Assembly (NCBI GenBank): GCA_963921195.1
Contig: OY992540.1
Coordinates: 35,642,971 to 35,706,970, forward strand
DNA from: Pegoplata infirma
Taxonomy: Eukaryota > Arthropoda > Insecta > Diptera > Anthomyiidae
Length of the DNA stretch: 64,000 nucleotides
Reading direction: 5' to 3'
Of the stretch, positions 1 to 10,940 are shown in pieces (position 1 is the stretch's first letter; the number at the start of each line of letters is the position of its first letter). Made by a program: the position numbers and the translations under genes. The notes beneath the pieces are model-generated. The model made no database searches and was not told the DNA's origin. It was given only the letters and a program-made list of their open reading frames with translations.

Positions 1-614
1 GGTGTGGACTAAATATTAGTCTCAGTATTTGATCTCATGAGATAGTTGTTATGAGAAATCTCATAAAAACAATCTCATGAGATCAAGTGTCAAATTCACT
101 TATATTTGTATGTTTACAATTGTTTTTTGCGACAAATGGCGTTGAAAAAAGAAAAAGTATAATAAAACATTCAAAAATAGGTGTATAAACAAATTTATGT
201 GCTTAAATAATAGATTGTACATAAATTTATGATGAATAACAAATATAGTTATTCCACGGCTGATTGCAAATTATGAAATTTCAAGAGAATAATTGCAGCT
301 CGTTTTCCACACCACTTGATATTGAGATAGATGTTGAAATTTCCCTACTGTTTCTCTGCCGACGTTATCTCTGCTTTCATGAAAAAATTCTCCCACGTGT
401 AGATGGTGGGTAAGTTTCTGTGAAGTTTTTATTACTGACAAAAACATCAGATTCACATAAAAACTTTTTTCAATAACTCAGACTATTTTTCAATGGGAAA
501 AACTATTAGATTATAATATCCCGCTGTCTACACCTGGGAGAAACACTGAGATATTTATATCAAGAAACGTCAAAATCAATCGCAAATATATTTTTCTCAG
601 GTGTGGACTAAATA
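1..614. other. AT-rich non-coding DNA with a duplicated segment
   Basis: No gene is recognisable. The first roughly 33 bases (GTGTGGACTAAATATTAGTC and following) recur at 601-614 continued at 2,643, where the second copy is split by the fold-back element. The first copy therefore serves as an empty-site reference for that insertion. Palindromic ATCTCATGAGAT-type motifs follow at about 34-86. Confidence 0.6.
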
Positions 615-2639
615 CACTGTTCAACACAAAAAAAAATTACAAGGTCAGACCAAAAAATTTTGATAGAAGAGACAAAAAAAAAAATACACGTGTATCGGCG
701 TTTTGAAAGTTTACATCTGGGTTTCATTTTAGGGGGAGGTAAAGTTTCCCCCAAATGCAGATGTTGTATTGTCAATCGTCATTGAATATCGAGTGAAGTT
801 TACGTTTAAAGTATATGATGTGTTCAGCAAATTTATATAAAATGTTACGGAGAACATTTTTGTGGAATATATTAACCCTCTAGCTCCTCACGATAAGGGT
901 ATTTTTTGTCCTTCTTTTCAAAAAGACCAAAAAAACCATTAAAACAGGGATTCAAGGGGGTTGAATGTTCCGCAAAAATATTCGCCGTAAAATTTTACTA
1001 TAAGTCCTTGAATACACCAAAACGGAAAACTCAACCAGAAGGTCAGAAATAAGACACAACAAAAGAGATCTTAGGGTTAATTTCGAATTTATTAAGAAAA
1101 TCGAGTAAAGCTTACGTTTAAAGTATATGGTGTGTTCAGCAAATTTATGTAAAATGTTACGGAGAACATTTTTGTGGAATAAGTTAACCCTCTAACTCCT
1201 CAAGATAAGGGTCTTTTTTGTCCTTCTTTTCAAAAAGAGCAAAAAAACAACATTAAAATAGGGAGTTAAGGGGTTTGAATGTTCCGCAAAAATATCCGCC
1301 GTGAAATTTTACTATAAGTCCCTGAATACACCAAAACAGAAAACTTAACAAGAAAGTCAGAAATAAGACACAACGAAAGAGAGCTTAGGGTTAATGTCGC
1401 ATTTATTAAGAAAATCGAGTTAAGCTTACGTTTAAAGTATATGGTGTGTAAAGCAATTTTATGTAAAGTGTTACGGAGAATATTTTTGTAGAATATGTTA
1501 ACCCTCTAGCTCCTCAAGGTAAGGGTCTTTCTTGTCCTTCTTTTAAAAAGGGCAAAAACACCATAAAAACAGCTATTTAAGGGGTTAAAATGGTCCACAA
1601 AAATATTTGCCGTGAAAGGGACTTATAGTAAAATTTCACGGCGAATATTTTTGCGGAACATTTAACCCCTTAAATCCCTGTTTTAGTGGCGTTCTTTGCT
1701 CTTTTTTAAAAGAAGGACAAAAAAGACCCTTATCTTGAGGAGTTAGAGGGTTAACATATTCTACAAAAATGTTCTCCGTAATATTTTACATAAATTTGCT
1801 GAACACACCATATACTTGAAACGTAAGCTTAACCCGATTTTCTTAATAAGTGCGAAATTAACCCTAAGCTCTCTTTTGTTGTGTCTTATATCTGACTTTC
1901 TTGTTGAGTTTTCTGTTTTGGTGTGTTCAGGGACTTATAGTAAAATTTCACGGCGGATATTTTTGCGGAACATTAAAAATCCTTAAATCCCTGTTTTAAT
2001 GGTGTTTTTTGCTCTTTTTGAAAAGAAGGACAAAAAAGACCCTTATCTTGAGGAGTTAGAGGGTTAACATATTCTACAAAAATGTTCATTTTACATAAAT
2101 TTGCTGAACACACCATATACTTTAAACGTAATCTTTACTCGATTTTCTTAATAAATTCGAAATTAACCCTAAGATCTCTTTTGTTGTGTCTTATTTCTGA
2201 CCTTCTGGTTGAGTTTTCCGTTTTGGTGTATTCAAGGACTTATAGTAAAATTTTACGGCGAATATTTTTGCGGAACATTCAAACCCCTTAAATCCCTGTT
2301 TTAATGGTATTTTTTTGGTCTTTTTGAAAAGAAGGACAAAAAAGACCCTTATCGTGAGGAGCTAGAGGGTTAATATATTCCACAAAAATGTTCTCCGTAA
2401 TATTTTATATAAATTTGCTGAACATACCATATACTTTAAACATAAACTTCACTCGATATTCAATGACGATTAACAATACAACATCTGCATTTGGGGGAAA
2501 CTTTACCTCCCCCTAAAATGAAACCCAGATGTAAACTTTCAAAACGCCGATACACGTGTATTTTTTTTTTGTCTCTTCTATCAAAATTTTTTGGTCTGAC
2601 CTTGTAATTTTGGAAAAAATTTGATTTTGTTGTGCAGTG
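615..2639. mobile_element. Fold-back DNA transposon with CACTG ends and 3-bp TSD
   Basis: The ends are CACTGTTCAACACAAAA on the left and the inverted TTTTGTTGTGCAGTG on the right, flanked by ATA duplications (612-614, 2,640-2,642). The whole element is a long inverted repeat centred near 1,610. Each arm holds about three tandem units of roughly 300 bp, recognisable by phrases such as TTAACCCTCTAGCTCCTCA and ATAAGGGTCTTTTTTGTCC. There is no transposase, so it is non-autonomous. CACTG ends with a 3-bp duplication recall the CACTA/EnSpm group, but that assignment is tentative. Confidence 0.75.
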
Positions 2640-3229
2640 ATATTAGTCTCAGTATTTGATCTCATCATAGTTATGAGATATCTCATAACAACAATCATTT
2701 ACCATATGACTCACAAAAAAATAAAAAACAACTTTAAATATTTATTAGAATTTATTTGACTTTTTTTAAATTTTTTATTAAAAATACACATTTTTAGAAG
2801 ATTTTTATTTTTAAATAATTATTTACCTTTTACAATAATGAGAAAATTACGTCGAAAATATTAAAATATAATAAAGACATACAAAAACAAAAAATAGAGA
2901 AATCAAAATGAATTTGAAAGATTTTCAAAAGAAAACATTAACATAAAAGATGTATTATTTGAAAATTTAATGTCTTAAATACACTTAAAAGCTAATCAGG
3001 ACTTTTATTGCAACATTTTGCTCTAATATAAAAAAAAAAAACGCTTAAAAAAAGTTTTATTAAAAAATGCTTTAACACTAAAAAGGTTGCGTTTTTAAAA
3101 ATTGTTTTGTTTCTTTTTTTTTAACAATTTTGTATTAAGAAAAAAGTACACTTTACCTTGATTTTAAATATTTTTTTTTTTAGAATATAAACGTAAAATA
3201 ATTAAAATCAAACTGTTTTAAGGATTTGT
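2640..3229. other. Downstream flank / 3' region of the coactosin gene
   Basis: Bases 2,640-2,700 complete the interrupted duplicated segment. The rest is extremely AT-rich with no coding potential. On the minus strand it must contain the 3' UTR and cleavage site of the coactosin gene. Confidence 0.5.
3004..3061 (-). terminator. Candidate polyadenylation signals for the coactosin transcript
   Basis: Minus-strand AATAAA occurs at 3,056-3,061 and again at 3,004-3,009, about 170 and 220 bases past the stop codon. In DNA this AT-rich the hexamer is expected often by chance, so position relative to the gene is the only support. Confidence 0.3.
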
Positions 3230-5686
3230 TTAAAAATTACGTGTACCAGTACCATAATTTGCACCACCAGCACGATTTAAAGCATCACGGAAAAGTTCAA
3301 TGTCCAATTCAGTATCAGCACCAGCTTGTAGTTCAACAGCGAAATTCTGAAAGGAAATAATTGAGAGTTTTTGAATAATATTTAAAATAATGTTATACAT
3401 ATATTATACAAGGAACAATTGTGATTGACATAATGTTTCATATTCAATTATTTTTTGTGATTGATTCAATTAAAAAAATAATCAATATTGTAATTATCAA
3501 TACAACATTTTTCAATTCCCCATGTTACAATTTTTTTTTAATTGAACATATTACAAATATAATTGAATATGCTTTTAATCACGTTTTTAAAACATTTTTT
3601 ATACGAAAAAATCTACAAAAAAAATCTGTAGGGAAAAACGACTTTAAATTATGCGAATATTCTCAAGGATTTGAGATGTTTTCTGTACGAAAAATGTTTT
3701 AGACCAGCGGTTACCAACCTTTTTGGCTCGCGTACCCCTAATTTCATATTTTATTAGCCGCGTACCCCCTAACGAGTTTTTTCTCATATAAAAATTATAG
3801 TTAATTTTGAAATTTTTGATCTGCGGGTATTGTAATTTTTTTGAAGGATTTAGGGGGAGATCAAAACATTGTTGTTATTTTTTTTTTTTAAATTTTTGCT
3901 CCTTGGGGTGGTTCAATGCATCTGAAGCTGATTTTTATGCAGAGCAAAAACAGCTAAAAATATTGCAAATTTGATTTCACCAGTCGATTCTACATCAAAA
4001 ATTAAAACAAGGAACGTTTTTTTAACTCTTCAAAAAAGTTCCAAAAATCCATCACAGGGGGCTGAAATATAATGCTTTTAATTTGTGTTAAATTTTTTTT
4101 TAATACGAGGGCAGATCAGACCTTTCGAATGAAACACCCTCGTATATACAATGAAATTTCATTTCGGATCTTAACAAAATGGTACCAAAATTTCCACTCT
4201 ATCACAACCCGTCTCAAAAATGCCCAAAAACACTTTTTTTGAGAACTTTGACATAAATTTTCTCAAAAACCTGACATCATAGAAAAATTTGTGAACCATA
4301 TTCGGAATCAGCATCGAAAGATTAATCGAAAACAAGTGGTCTGATATCAAAATATCATAAAAAAAATATCGCAAAACATGCTCTCTAAATTACACAAAAA
4401 TACGTTCTTTGTGAATTTTGACCTTAACTTTCTTAAAAACCGAACTCGCGAAACTTGGAGCAGATGGCATAGGTACCACCATAATGCTTTCACCGCCACT
4501 CCAGCATTACAAACTAAAACGAAATACCCTTACTGTCGCCAAGGCACATCGAGGATGGAAGGAACTTGGGACAAGTCGTATAAGCAGAATTTTATGGCCA
4601 CGCTATGATTTAGGAAGAACTAAATTCTTACTTACACTTACGAGAATAGAATGTCGTATGTTGACAGGTTTAATAACGGGGCACTGTCTGCCAAGAACAT
4701 GAATCTTATTACGGACGCAAGCTGTAAAAAGTGCGAGATACCAGACGTCGAGGAGATCATTGAACAGATCCTGTGTCACTGCCCGGCTTTGGCACGAACT
4801 CGACTATCAATTATAGGAAGTTCACAGTTCGAGACTTTGGAGGAAATTACGAGAATAGACCTGAAGAGCTTAAAACAATTCGCAATGAAGGTCAATGTAT
4901 TTAGTTTACATCAATAAGCGGAAAAAGTTTTGTGGTATCGCTATGGATCAATTGGTCTATGCGGAGTGCCCATCTGGCACCGCCACCCTAACCTAACCTA
5001 ACCTTCTTAAAAACCGGACGTTATGAAAAACTTTGGATGCCAGATGTGGAACCAGCATTGACAAGTTAATCTATTATTAAAATTTTGCGTACCCCCGCGG
5101 ACAGTTTCGCGTACCCCCTATTGGTACGCGTACCATAGGTTGGTAACCGCTGTTTTAGACTTTAATAAATTTTCTATGCTAAGTTTCTCAAAAACATATT
5201 TTTTTTTTTTTTGGAAAACATGAATTAGAACTTTAGAATGGTCCTTCGAACCGTAAATAAAAATTTTCTCAGAAGTTAAAAACTTACATTTAAAACATCT
5301 TTTATTATAGCTTTATCCGTTGACATTTTTGCTCTCTGTATAACACCAACATCTTGTCCAATCCAGGTGAGGAAAATGAATTTTTTTCTCTTGGACATTT
5401 CATCGCCCATTTGTATGCGTATATAACCGAAGGCTCGTTCGTTATCACCAAATTGTTGGCGGAATTCTTCAAAACATTGACCACGGGCAGAGCAGAGAAT
5501 TTGGGCACCATCAAATTTAAAAACAGCCCTAAAGAAAAAAAAGAAAATACTTTTTTTTTAAGAAAAATATTTATGGGGAATACAGATGTTATGTGGTCCA
5601 TACCATTCTGTGTCAGTGAGATCAGATCGAACATCTTCATATGCTTCACGTATGGCATCCTTATCTAAAGATGTGGCCATTGGCAT
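3230..5686 (-). CDS. COTL1: Coactosin-like actin-binding protein (ADF-H domain), three coding exons
   Basis: Exons on the minus strand are 5,686-5,604, 5,528-5,288 and 3,346-3,230, joined at GT-AG introns of 75 bp (5,603-5,529, phase 2) and 1,941 bp (5,287-3,347, phase 0). They encode 146 aa starting MPMATSLDKDAIREAYEDVR. Family hallmarks are AVFKFDG, FGYIR, GDEMSKR, FLTWIG, QRAKMSTDKA and the terminal NRAGGANYG. This is one ADF/cofilin-homology domain over nearly the full length, the usual size for coactosin. Known family role: binding F-actin in the cytoplasm and modulating filament dynamics. All three exons are open with no damage, so the gene appears functional. The ATG lies directly after an acceptor AG (5,688-5,687), which suggests an upstream non-coding or short coding exon to the right that I could not locate. 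The second ATG (codon 3) is an alternative start. The large intron is filled with nested transposons. Confidence 0.95.
3705..5152. mobile_element. hAT-type non-autonomous transposon inside the coactosin intron
   Basis: The terminal inverted repeats are CAGCGGTTACCAACC and its complement GGTTGGTAACCGCTG, flanked by a perfect 8-bp duplication TTTTAGAC (3,697-3,704 and 5,153-5,160). The 8-bp duplication and CAG...CTG ends are standard for hAT. The subterminal sequence GCGTACCCCC repeats near both ends. No transposase is present, and a LINE fragment is nested inside. It inserted into DNA resembling the 36-base minisatellite. Confidence 0.85.
4443..5003 (+). pseudogene. 5'-truncated LINE fragment: C-terminal RNase H / zinc-motif region of ORF2
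   Basis: Translation reads LWPRYDLGRTKFLLTLTR, ECRMLTGLITGHC, then in another frame ITDASCKKCEIPDVEE, ILCHCPALARTR and DLKSLKQFAM. This is the typical C-terminal tail of ORF2 in I/LOA/R1-related LINEs of insects. A frameshift lies near 4,690-4,700, so it is dead. The 3' end is a short (CCTAA)n run (about 4,987-5,003). A 13-bp duplication TTCTTAAAAACCG at 4,430-4,442 and 5,004-5,016 proves insertion by target-primed reverse transcription into the surrounding hAT element. Confidence 0.85.
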
Positions 5687-5789
5687 CTAAAAATAGAAGA
5701 AAAGAAAGAAATTGTTATTTAGATAAGAATTAAAAAATACAAATTAACTTTTAAAAACTTTTAAGAAATAAAAAATATTTTTAAGAAGT

Positions 5790-6304
5790 GTTCTATAATT
5801 TGAAACATGTTACAGAATCTGAGAAATTTTGTGTGCTGAAAATGTATCATAATCTGAGATTTTTTCTATACGGAAAAATGTCTTAGAATTTGAGAATTTT
5901 TCTATACGGTAAAAATGTCTCAGAATCTGAGATTTTTTTCTACGAAAAAATGTCTCAGAATCTGAGAATTTTTCTATATAGAAAAAATGTCTCAGAATCT
6001 GAGAATTTTTTCTATATAGAAAAAATGTCTCAGAATCTGAGAATTTTTCTATACGGTAAAAATGTCTCAGAATCTGAGATTTTTTTCTACGAAAAAATGT
6101 CTCAGAATCTGAGAATTTTTCTATACGGAAAAATGTCTCAGAATCTGAGAATTTTTCTATACGGAAAAATGTCTCAGAATCTGAGAATTTTTCTATACGG
6201 AAAAATATCTCAGAATCTGAGAATTTTTCTATACGGAAAAATGGCTCAGAATCTGAGAATTTTTTTATACGGAAAAAATGTCTTAGAATCTGAGAATTTT
6301 TCTA
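5790..6304 (+). repeat. 36-base palindromic minisatellite, array 1
   Basis: Tandem units contain CTCAGAATCTGAG (an inverted repeat) followed by TTTTTCTATACGGAAAA (a second short inverted repeat). The unit is usually 36 bases, a multiple of three, so a reading frame stays open and yields the repeating peptide MSQNLRIFLYGK. I see no start context, signal or domain and regard the frame as a by-product of the unit length. Confidence 0.9.
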
Positions 6305-6306
6305 TA

Positions 6307-6718
6307 CACTCAAAAAAATAAAACTGTAAAGTTAACAAATTTTTTTTTGTTAACTCGAGTTTACTGGCTTTTTAGCAAATTTTTAGTTAAAATCAGCGTT
6401 TTAACTACTTTTTTTAGTTAAGTTCAATTTACGAAAATACTAGTTTTGAACAAATTTTGAATTAATTTTTTTTGTTGACTTCAAAACTGAGTTTACGAAT
6501 TTTTACTAATTAATTTGCTGATTTTTCGTAACAAATTTGTTAAGTGAAATTTCTTATGTAGCCTCCTATGCAAATCTCATAAGAAAAAATAAACTTACAA
6601 TTTTTTACAAAATATTTTGTAAATTTTAGTTTACGAAAAGTATAGGCCCAAAATCAGGTGCTTTTTTAGTTAAATTTAACTAAATTTTTTGCTAACTTTA
6701 CAATTTTTTTTTTTAGTG
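6307..6718. mobile_element. TA-flanked MITE (CACTCAAAA family), copy A
   Basis: It starts CACTCAAAAAAATAAAACTG and ends with the complement of CACTAAAAAAAAAAATTGTA, between TA dinucleotides (6,305-6,306 and 6,719-6,720). Removal restores the minisatellite phrase CTATACGG exactly. A TA duplication points to the Tc1/mariner group. It is 412 bp and non-coding. Confidence 0.8.
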
Positions 6719-6756
6719 TACGGAAAAATGTCTCAGAATCTGAGAATTTTTCTATA

Positions 6757-7357
6757 CACTCAAAAAAAAAAACTGTAAAGTTAGCAAAAAATTTAGTTAA
6801 ATTTAACTAAAAAAGCACCTGATTTTGGGCCTACTAAATTTTTAGTTAATTTAACTAAAAATATTTAGCTAACTTTTCGTAGAATGAATGTAGCAAAAAA
6901 AACCGTAACTTTAACTAAAAATTTAGCTGAAATTTCGTAACGTTTTTATGTACATATATTAACAAAAAAATTAGTTGAATTCAGCTAAACTTTTTGTTAC
7001 TTTTCGTAAACTAAAATTTACAAAATATTTTGTAAAAAATTGCAAGTTTATTTTTTCTGTTTTTTCATCAGCTTAAGTAGAACTTATGAGATTTGCATAG
7101 GAGGCTACACAAGAAATTTCACTTAACAAATTTGTTACGAAAAATCAGCAAATTAATGAGTAAAAATTCGTAAACTCAGTTTTGAAGTCAACAAACAAAA
7201 TTAATTCAAAATTTGTTCAAAACTAGTATTTTCGTAAATTGAACTTAACTAAAAAAAGTAGTTAAAACGCTGATTTTAACTAAAAATTTGCTAAAAAGCC
7301 AGTAAACTCAAGTTAACAAAAAAAATTGTTAACTTTACAGTTTTATTTTTTTGAGTG
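6757..7357. mobile_element. TA-flanked MITE (CACTCAAAA family), copy B, inverted relative to copy A
   Basis: Its left end matches the complement of copy A's right end and vice versa, so it is the same family in the opposite direction. It has extra internal sequence (about 6,840-7,000). The TA duplication is at 6,755-6,756 and 7,358-7,359, at the same position within a minisatellite unit as copy A. Exactly one 36-base unit (6,721-6,756) separates the two. Confidence 0.8.
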
Positions 7358-7782
7358 TACGGAAAAATGTCTCAGAATCTGAGAATTTTCCTCTAAAACT
7401 TTTTCTATACGAAGAAATGTGTCAAAATTAGAGTTGTCAACTATTCGACCTATTTCAAAAACCGGTTTTCGAATAGTTAAAAAACCGCCGTTTTTGAAAA
7501 ACCGGTTTTCGGTTTTTTTATTTGAAAACCGGTCGAATAATCGGTTTTTTAATTTTTTTTTTTTTTTAATAAAAATAGTTAAAAAAAATTAAAAAAAAAG
7601 GTTTTTATTTGTTTTCAACAAAAAAAAAAGGAAAAAATAATTGTACACATTTCAGTCTTATTAAATAAATCAAATTCTAAGCTTAAAACAATAAAATATA
7701 CATATTTTTTATGTAAGTTAATAAAATGTTTTTAATTTATAGTGATAGCAGTTATACTTTAAATCAGTACAATAAGGACTTT

Positions 7783-9648
7783 TTAATTATTTTTTTTAAA
7801 ATAGTATTTTAAGAAAAGAACAGAGTTTAAATGGCTTGGCGACATCCGATTTCTCAATTTAGTTTTAATTGTGGAGGATACCGAAAAAACGCGTTCACTT
7901 ATTGTTGAAGAGGGATTAATTGTCAACAGTGCCTTGTATAAGGAGTTTAACTTTGTCGATCTTTTGGAAAATTTATCCAAATAGTCGAAATCTTCTTTTA
8001 AATCTCTAGTTTTTACAGTTTTGGCTCTTTTTGGTGGATTTTGAACTTCTTTTAAAGTATTATTGAGCTGCTCTTCCAAATTTGGGCAATCGGCTTCAAA
8101 GTATTCGAAATCAGACCCTGAACTGTCGCTTAAATCCGATTGTTGAGAGTTTAGAAACAGCCGATTGTATAGTTCTTCTGCAAAATCTATAACATTATAC
8201 TTGGACGAATATGATAAATATTCACCAGATACAGGGAAGCTTCCTGAATGCAGATATAATATAAGTGTATTTAACACAATATTTCTTCGCTCTTTTATTC
8301 TCTGCGTTAAGGATGGAAGCAAACTTTGTATATTATTTTGTTTTTTTGACGCTGTTTTTAGTAGAAATTTTAATACCCCTTCCGAGTCCAAAAGTGTTGC
8401 TGAGTCACTGGATAATTTGTTCACAGCAATTTCCAAGGGCTGCAATATGCAAGAGAAATTTTCCAACAAGATAATTTCTTTTTCCGAAAATGTTTCCAAA
8501 TGTAAGTCTAATAATGCGTGATTAACGCAGCCTTTTATTTTTAAAAATGTGGATATCATACTTGATAGAGAGTTCCAACGGTGTTTAACATCCAGTTGCA
8601 GCAGCAATTGATGGCCAATTTCTTTTTTCACATAATATTGTAATTTATCTTGTTTTTCTTTTGATCTTCTAAACATTTTTATACAATGTCTTAATTTTTT
8701 GACGATTGATTCAATATTATTATCAAGCTCCACAGTTGTTGATGGAAAAGACTCATCGGAAGAACTTTCAAAATCGTCTTCTTCATCCCCATAGTAAAAA
8801 TGTGGAATATTAACATTTTTGTAAAATGTATCCACGACACACAAGTGGAAGGCGTGGTTATAACATAACTGCCCGATGGCAGGAATATTATTTCCGAACT
8901 TTTTCATCACGGCAGCCCCGTCGTGTGTTGATGCCACTATATCACGATATAAATCTAAATCAAATTCGTTTAATTTTTGTTTTACGTAAATCTCTAAGTT
9001 CTCCGATGTTCCTTTAAGTGTTATGCGTTCTAGACCCAGATTAAACACCTAATATAAAAATAAGTTGCAGTATTTAAAAAAAATAAACGTAAAAGACATT
9101 ACCTCTAGATTCTCACCACTTGTATCCACACATCTTACGCTAACATTAAGGTATTTTATGTTGGAATTGTCGCTCCATTCATCCACAATAATAGAAAACT
9201 TTTCGTTGTTATGTTTTTTCTTCTTAAAGATTTTAATGTATTCATCCTTTTTTTCTTCATAAAATTGATTTATGAGCTTCCAAATCGTGGTGGTACTAGA
9301 TGGCATTTCAAAATTTAAGGACTTGAGGTATCCCTTGGCCATTTTTGATTTTTGTAAAGCATACACAGAAATACCATCTTCTGCGACACATTGGGATAAT
9401 ACACCTGCCAACGTTTTACTTTTTAAAAATGATTTTATACCAGGTCTTACTGGAGTTGGTATTGGATGATGTTGAGATGTTGAAGGTCCTTGTTCAGGTT
9501 CGACTATAATTTTGTGAACACTTTTTAAATGGTTTAAGAGTGAAGATATTGATGAACCCTTACACGATAAAATTTTTGGGCATTTTAAGCATTGGGCTTT
9601 ACCCTTTTCCTTAAGTTTTTCGAAATTTTGCCAAACAATTGAACTCAT
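7783..9648 (-). CDS. hAT-family transposase with N-terminal BED zinc finger
   Basis: Two exons, 9,648-9,103 and 9,048-7,783, are joined in phase 0 across a 54-bp GT-AG intron (donor GAG|GTAATG, acceptor ATATTAG), giving about 603 aa, the usual hAT size. Residues 1-47 form a BED-type finger with Cys20, Cys23, His40 and His45. FSIIVDEWSD (about residue 150) and STHDGAAVMKK carry likely catalytic aspartates of the RNase H-like fold. The C-terminus holds the hAT dimerisation domain (LLTINPSSTISERVFS, KLRNRMSP, FLKYYF). The known role of the family is cut-and-paste transposition of its own element in the nucleus. Its stop codon lies about 350 bp inside the left TIR and its ATG about 540 bp from the right TIR. 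No inactivating change is visible. Confidence 0.9.
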
Positions 9649-9800
9649 TTCTAAAATTAAAATAAGTTAATAAAAAAAGAACTGAAGAAAATCTAAATAC
9701 AAATGGCACTTACCGCAACTATCAGTATTAGTTTTTTAAGAATTTTATATTAACAGTTAAATACATTTAAAACACAACTTTTTTCTTGTTAGTGTTTCAC

Positions 9801-9900
9801 CACAATTCAGCAGCAAGCAGCAGACGCAATATTTTTAATACAGAAAACAAAAAAATATGTATGGGAAATTTTGCTGTCTGCTGCTTGCTGCTTAATTGTG
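9801..9900. repeat. 100-bp palindrome upstream of the transposase start
   Basis: CACAATTCAGCAGCAAGCAG at the left is answered by an inverted copy ending GCTGCTTAATTGTG, enclosing about 50 bases of AT-rich DNA. It lies between the transposase ATG and the right TIR. It could be a tiny nested MITE or a cis-regulatory hairpin. No target duplication was clear. Confidence 0.6.
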
Positions 9901-10193
9901 AGAATCACAACCGCGTCTTTTAACCTTCTTATTTTTTTTGTCATTCACTATGAATTAAGAAACAAAATTTCATATACAGAGTTGTATTTTACAAAATTTG
10001 TAACAAATTATAACAAAAAAATTAATGAAAAATATATTCGAAAATGTCGAATAATTCGACACAAAAAAACCGGTTTTTCGAATACCTGGAAAAAAACCGG
10101 TTTTAAAAAACCGGCTTGAAAAAACCGTAAAAAAACAAAAAAACCGGTTTTTCGAATAGTTCGGAAACCGGTTTTGACAACTCTAGTCAAAAT

Positions 10194-10403
10194 CTTAGAA
10201 TTGTTCTGTTAAGGAATTTGAAAAATTTTTCTATACGAAAAAATACCTTAGAATCTGAGAATTTTTCTATAAGGAAAAAATGGTCCAGAAGGAAAACTAT
10301 TTCAGAAGCTGAAAAATTGTTCTATACGGAAAAATATGTCAAGATCTAATAATATATTATACGGAAAAATGCGGATGTGATAATTTTCCTATAAATAAAG
10401 AAA
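10194..10403 (+). repeat. 36-base minisatellite, degenerate segment
   Basis: These are diverged units (TTAGAATCTGAGAATTTTTC and similar) continuing the array interrupted by the hAT element. Confidence 0.75.
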
Positions 10404-10940
10404 AACAAGTGAGAGTGTTAAATTCGGCTGTGCCGAATCTTTTATACCCTCCAAAATGTAAAAAAAAAAAAAAAAAAATTGTCAGGGGGGTTTGTTTTTT
10501 GGGGGGGGGGGAGGGTGATGGAAGTCAGTGGGGGACGTTGAGAGCACCTTCCCATCCCGATAAATATAACAAATGTTTCATTTATTTAACATAAATACAA
10601 AAAAACATGTAAAAAAGTGTATTTTTTCAGATGTTGGTTCAGTTCTTCAAAGGGGAACTTTTTTCCATCTGGCCCGATTTTGCCCATTCACGAACTTAAC
10701 CTGCCTATGAACATGAGACATATTTGTGCCAAACTTCAGGAGTCTAGCTGTTTTATTTTGGACTGCATTGTGTTATCTACAGACAGACGGACGGACAGAC
10801 GGACATTCACAGAACGTCTTAGAATCGATCATAGATCAATAATATATATACTTTATGGGGTCCCCGACCGATATTTCAATGTGTTACAAACGGAATGACA
10901 AAGTGAGTATACCCCCATACTGTGGTTGAAGGGTATAAAA
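10404..10940 (+). mobile_element. TACCCTCC-family dispersed repeat, copy 1
   Basis: It begins CAAGTGAGAGTGTTAAATTC followed by the hairpin TTCGGCTGTGCCGAA and TATACCCTCC. It ends in an inverted GAAGGGTATA. Internally it has a GACGGACGGACAGAC run and the phrases TATACTTTATGGGGTCC and GATATTTCAATG. Non-coding. The layout (subterminal inverted repeats plus a terminal hairpin) resembles non-autonomous Helitron-like elements, which is inference. Confidence 0.7.

Larger units (their letters stand above)
7429..10185 (-). mobile_element. Complete hAT transposon, 2,757 bp
   Basis: The terminal inverted repeats are TAGAGTTGTCAA and TTGACAACTCTA, with a perfect 8-bp duplication GTCAAAAT at 7,421-7,428 and 10,186-10,193. 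Both subterminal regions carry many copies of AACCGGTTTTCGAATA-like motifs in both orientations, as expected for transposase binding sites. It encodes a single two-exon transposase without stops or frameshifts. It sits in the 36-base minisatellite. Perfect duplications and an open ORF indicate a recent insertion. Confidence 0.92.

Noticed and set aside
5305..5668. Overlapping open frames on both strands through coactosin exons
   Set aside because: They run across introns in wrong frames. The spliced minus-strand reading gives the recognisable protein instead.
5890..6321. 143-codon open frame with a 12-residue peptide repeat
   Set aside because: It arises from a 36-base satellite unit, lacks any domain, and the same sequence elsewhere is broken. 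It is not evidence of a gene.
8165..9017. Plus-strand open frames opposite the hAT transposase
   Set aside because: They are antisense shadows of the real transposase exon on the minus strand.
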